From Nocardiopsis sp. JB363 (GTDB lineage Bacteria > Actinomycetota > Actinomycetes > Streptosporangiales > Streptosporangiaceae), in NCBI RefSeq assembly GCF_900143625.1, contig NZ_FRFF01000168.1, forward strand, positions 1-64,000: a stretch of DNA of 64,000 nucleotides. Direction: 5' to 3'. This document shows positions 61,650 through 64,000 of this stretch, one piece after another (positions within the stretch are counted from its first letter, which is position 1; the number at the start of each line of letters is the position of its first letter). The notes under the pieces were generated by a model. The model searched no databases and was not told the origin of the DNA. It saw only the letters and a list, made by a program, of their open reading frames with translations. The position numbers and the translations under genes were made by a program.

Positions 61650-62279
61650 ATGCTGCTCATCGAGATCGTCCACCCGATCGGTCGCCTGGACGATCGTGAT
61701 CGCGAACTGGTCTCCCGCGCCATCGTCGACCTGTTCCTCGAACCCGACGGACACGCGACGGAGACCATCCGTCGTGCCCGTACCGCCACCCACATCGCCT
61801 ACCGGGAGCTGCGCGGTTGGTGGACCGGCGGCGGGCCGCCGTCCGACGACGCCGCCCCGCCGCTCATCATCACCCTCACCGTGCCCGAGGCCTGTCGGGA
61901 GGAGGCGGCCGGCACCTTCATCGGTCTGGCGCGCACCGCCGCGAAACGGATGGACGACCACCATGGCCGGCAGCGTCCGCGCGGCAGCCTGTGGGTTCGG
62001 GTCGATGGTGTTCCGGATGGCAGCCTCGGCCTGGACGGGCGGCCGGCCACCGGGGACGACGTGCCGGCCTTCCTCACCGAGGAGTTCCGCGCCGCCTGGG
62101 AGAGCGGCACCTCCGCGCCCGTGCCCGAGGGGCGGCTGCCCGACCCGATCTGCGAGATGACCGTGGCCGACGGCAAGAACAGCCTGGTCATGGAGGACGA
62201 TGGGCGGCGCCTGGGGTTCTGCTCGCAGGGCTGCCGGGCCGCCTACGCTCGTGAACGCCCCGAGGCCGTCGTCGCCTGA
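61650..62279 (+). CDS. tautomerase-like/YHS-type fusion protein
   Basis: 209 aa from ATG 61650, with GGAAGG upstream. The N-terminal about 130 residues resemble the tautomerase superfamily (MLLIEIVHPIGRLDDRDREL, then PLIITLTVPEAC), but position 2 is Leu rather than the catalytic Pro. The C-terminal 45 residues look like a YHS/TRASH metal-binding module: DPICEMTVADGKN, then FCSQGCRAAYARERP with three Cys in the expected CxM...CSxxC layout. The IS remnant ends about ten bases before the start, so the original promoter may have been displaced. Role unknown; metal-linked stress or detoxification is a guess. Confidence 0.7.
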   Translation: MLLIEIVHPIGRLDDRDRELVSRAIVDLFLEPDGHATETIRRARTATHIAYRELRGWWTGGGPPSDDAAPPLIITLTVPEACREEAAGTFIGLARTAAKRMDDHHGRQRPRGSLWVRVDGVPDGSLGLDGRPATGDDVPAFLTEEFRAAWESGTSAPVPEGRLPDPICEMTVADGKNSLVMEDDGRRLGFCSQGCRAAYARERPEAVVA

Positions 62280-62642
62280 GCCGTAGCCACCATCCACCGC
62301 TCCGGTACACCGATGGCGGCCCGGAACCCTCCTGTGCGGTGCCCACCCGCACAGACGGTTCCAGGCCGCCTCGACCTCCCACCGCAGAGCCCCGCCAGAC
62401 TCTGCGCCGGGTACGTCCGATCTTCGGGACGCACACTTCTCTCATCGGCTCGGAACGCGCCGCCACCGCGATCGGCCACCCTGCTCCGTGACCGGTGCGG
62501 CGATGACACGACTCCCCGACCGCTTCCGGGACCCGCCCACCGCGGGGCTCCGGGAACGGTCCGCCCGGCTCACTCGGACCGCCACCGATGTGTCCCTTCC
62601 GCCCGAACGGGCGCCACATCGGGAGAGAAGTCACCGTCTCCT
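62280..62642. other. intergenic region, possible decayed coding DNA
   Basis: 363 bases with no supportable gene. It lies beyond the apparent premature end of the minus-strand DNRLRE protein and may contain decayed 3' sequence of that gene; I cannot demonstrate this. Confidence 0.3.
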
Positions 62643-63665
62643 TCATGGAGTGATGATCCTCGGCGGTCCCCGAGCCGTGGGAAGCGTGTCCTCGCCCTGT
62701 CCCCAGTGATCATCCGGAGCGGTCGGATACCCGTTCCGTTCCCCCCGGTGGAAACGGACCCGCTCACCGCCGACCCGGCGTGGATCTCCGAGGACGAGGG
62801 CGTGGACATGGCCAGGGGCGCTCTCCCCCGCCCAAAGGGAGAGGTCGTCGGAAGGCGCGGGGCCTTCCGTGGTTCGAAAGGGTGCGCGCTCCGGGGCGCG
62901 CCCGTCATGGGCGACGGCCTTGGCCGGAGCCCGCGGTGTGCCGTGGTCGACCCTCAACGCCGGCGGATCGTCCTCGACGTCGAAACGACGCCAGGCCGAG
63001 CTCGCGGACTCGTCGCGTTCCCGAAGCAGCAGGTGGACGTGGGTCTCACCCTGCTCCATGGCCCATTGGTAGGCCTCGGTCACGTCGAACTCCACGCCGC
63101 CGTCCACCGGGCAGGAGGCCTGTCCGCCCCGGACACTTCGGGTGTCGAGAAGGGCACGAGACGTCGGCTGGTCGTTCCAGGTGGCCCCGGTGTGGAAGGG
63201 GTCGACCCGGTGCAGTTGGAGGACGGAATCGCCGGCGCAGTCGTAGGACCACACCACTTCGGCGCGCAGCACGGCGGATTCCACGAAGCTTTCGGCTTCG
63301 GACTCGACCGGGAATCGGAACAGGGCTCTGCGGGTGTAGGCGCGGTCCCATTCGAGGTGTCCCGTGCCCACGCTCTCGGTCTCGGTCTCGGTCTCCACAC
63401 CGTCGTGGGCCCGGTCGGGGAAGGCACGGTCCACGTAGGTCCACGAGGTGCTCTCGACCTCGACCCGGTCCGCACCGGAGCTCACCGGGGCGAACGCGTC
63501 ATCGGATGCGACCGGAACCGGAGCTCCCTCGCCGACCGCGGCCGTGTCACCGGCGTTGGTGGGGAGCTCTTCGTCGGCTGTGGCCGGAGCGATCCCCGTC
63601 CCCAACGCGAAGGCCAGGGCGTGAGCCGCACAAGCCGCCGTCGCACGGGCCAGGGAACGACGCAT
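62643..63665 (-). CDS. secreted DNRLRE-domain protein, C-terminus probably decayed
   Basis: 340 aa. A signal peptide (MRRSLARATAACAAHALAFA, cleavage probably after PATA) is followed by a DNRLRE-type beta domain: STSWTYVDRAFPD, RRALFRFPVESEAE, YDCAGDSVLQLHRVD, TGATWNDQP, and the closing DPPALRVDHGTP. In actinomycetes this domain often opens large YD-repeat or toxin-like surface proteins. Here, after residue 245, the sequence becomes unlike a folded domain. An overlapping frame (62570-62908) contains STPSSSEIHAGSAVSGSVS, which looks more like the expected continuation, so a frameshift is likely. The true product is probably truncated. Confidence 0.68.
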   Translation of the reverse strand: MRRSLARATAACAAHALAFALGTGIAPATADEELPTNAGDTAAVGEGAPVPVASDDAFAPVSSGADRVEVESTSWTYVDRAFPDRAHDGVETETETESVGTGHLEWDRAYTRRALFRFPVESEAESFVESAVLRAEVVWSYDCAGDSVLQLHRVDPFHTGATWNDQPTSRALLDTRSVRGGQASCPVDGGVEFDVTEAYQWAMEQGETHVHLLLRERDESASSAWRRFDVEDDPPALRVDHGTPRAPAKAVAHDGRAPERAPFRTTEGPAPSDDLSLWAGESAPGHVHALVLGDPRRVGGERVRFHRGERNGYPTAPDDHWGQGEDTLPTARGPPRIITP

Positions 63666-64000
63666 TACGGGTAGTGCCTACACATTCCATTTATGTCCGA
63701 AAAAGAATCAGCTCGGGGCTTTTCACCCCGTTCCGACAACAAGGAAGTTACCAAATACTCACAGCCACCCACAAACCTCGGATATATAAATACTGACCTA
63801 AACCAGAATTACCAACACCAGAAACCCGAACACCAGGCAACTCACTCGACCGGAAGTAATCGAGCGAAGAGTCTCCCCTTATTCGGAAACCACTGAAATC
63901 CGGTTACCATCGAGCCGAAAGTCAGCTCTGTCGCAGGTGGAAGCCCGCTTCGAGCCAGACCGGCGCACACCCATGAATCCGTTTCGGAACAGCAGGAAAA
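63666..64000. other. AT-rich region at window end, no gene seen
   Basis: 335 bases upstream of the minus-strand secreted protein gene, unusually AT-rich. It probably includes that gene's promoter. Short ORFs here have no recognisable features. Confidence 0.4.

Overview
The window is very GC-rich with strong third-position G/C codon use, and has actinomycete hallmarks: DUF2510, paired substrate-binding/VWA proteins, a PASTA protein, oligoribonuclease, MbtH-dependent NRPS genes and a TANNNT-type promoter 7 nt before several start codons. A filamentous actinomycete of the Nocardiopsis/Streptosporangiales kind is the best guess; this is inference and no rRNA is present.

Layout. 1-16 kb is chromosomal housekeeping: a gamma-glutamyltransferase-family enzyme, a secreted NlpC/P60 hydrolase, a family-A DNA polymerase-like protein, a D-2-hydroxyacid dehydrogenase, a SpoU/TrmH RNA methyltransferase, two tandem substrate-binding/VWA proteins, a DUF2510 Pro-rich membrane protein, oligoribonuclease and tRNA-His(GTG). 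16.5-19.2 kb holds a small candidate RiPP locus. A stand-alone YcaO enzyme is translationally coupled to a 31-codon ORF with its own good Shine-Dalgarno site, and a SAM methyltransferase is divergent from it. 19.4-26.3 kb holds ilvD, two coupled hypothetical genes (one with 11-residue amphipathic repeats), a GNAT protein, a pseudokinase-PASTA-carbohydrate-binding fusion and a broken XRE regulator.

26.2-58.6 kb is a nonribosomal peptide synthetase cluster, almost all on the minus strand and tightly overlapped. In transcription order the main run is: free C protein with an A-domain tail remnant, SyrP-like Fe(II)/2OG oxygenase, A-T, free C, MbtH, MFS exporter, A-T-E-C, A-T-E, free C, C-A-T-C-A-T, P450, type II thioesterase. 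A second minus-strand group (MMPL transporter, then A-T-C) lies beyond a plus-strand histidine kinase/response regulator/DUF4097-like trio. I count six A, six T, seven C and two E domains and no cis-acting thioesterase. The two A domains of the largest protein lie in a 1,636-bp direct repeat with only two base differences that I could find, so they should load the same residue twice.

59.2-61.6 kb is an ISAs1-type transposase relic interrupted by a complete-looking 2,168-bp group II intron (GTGCG start, 34-nt domain V, AC end, RT/maturase with YADD). Removing the intron rejoins the transposase reading frame. The window ends with a tautomerase-like/YHS fusion gene and a secreted DNRLRE-domain protein whose C-terminus looks decayed.
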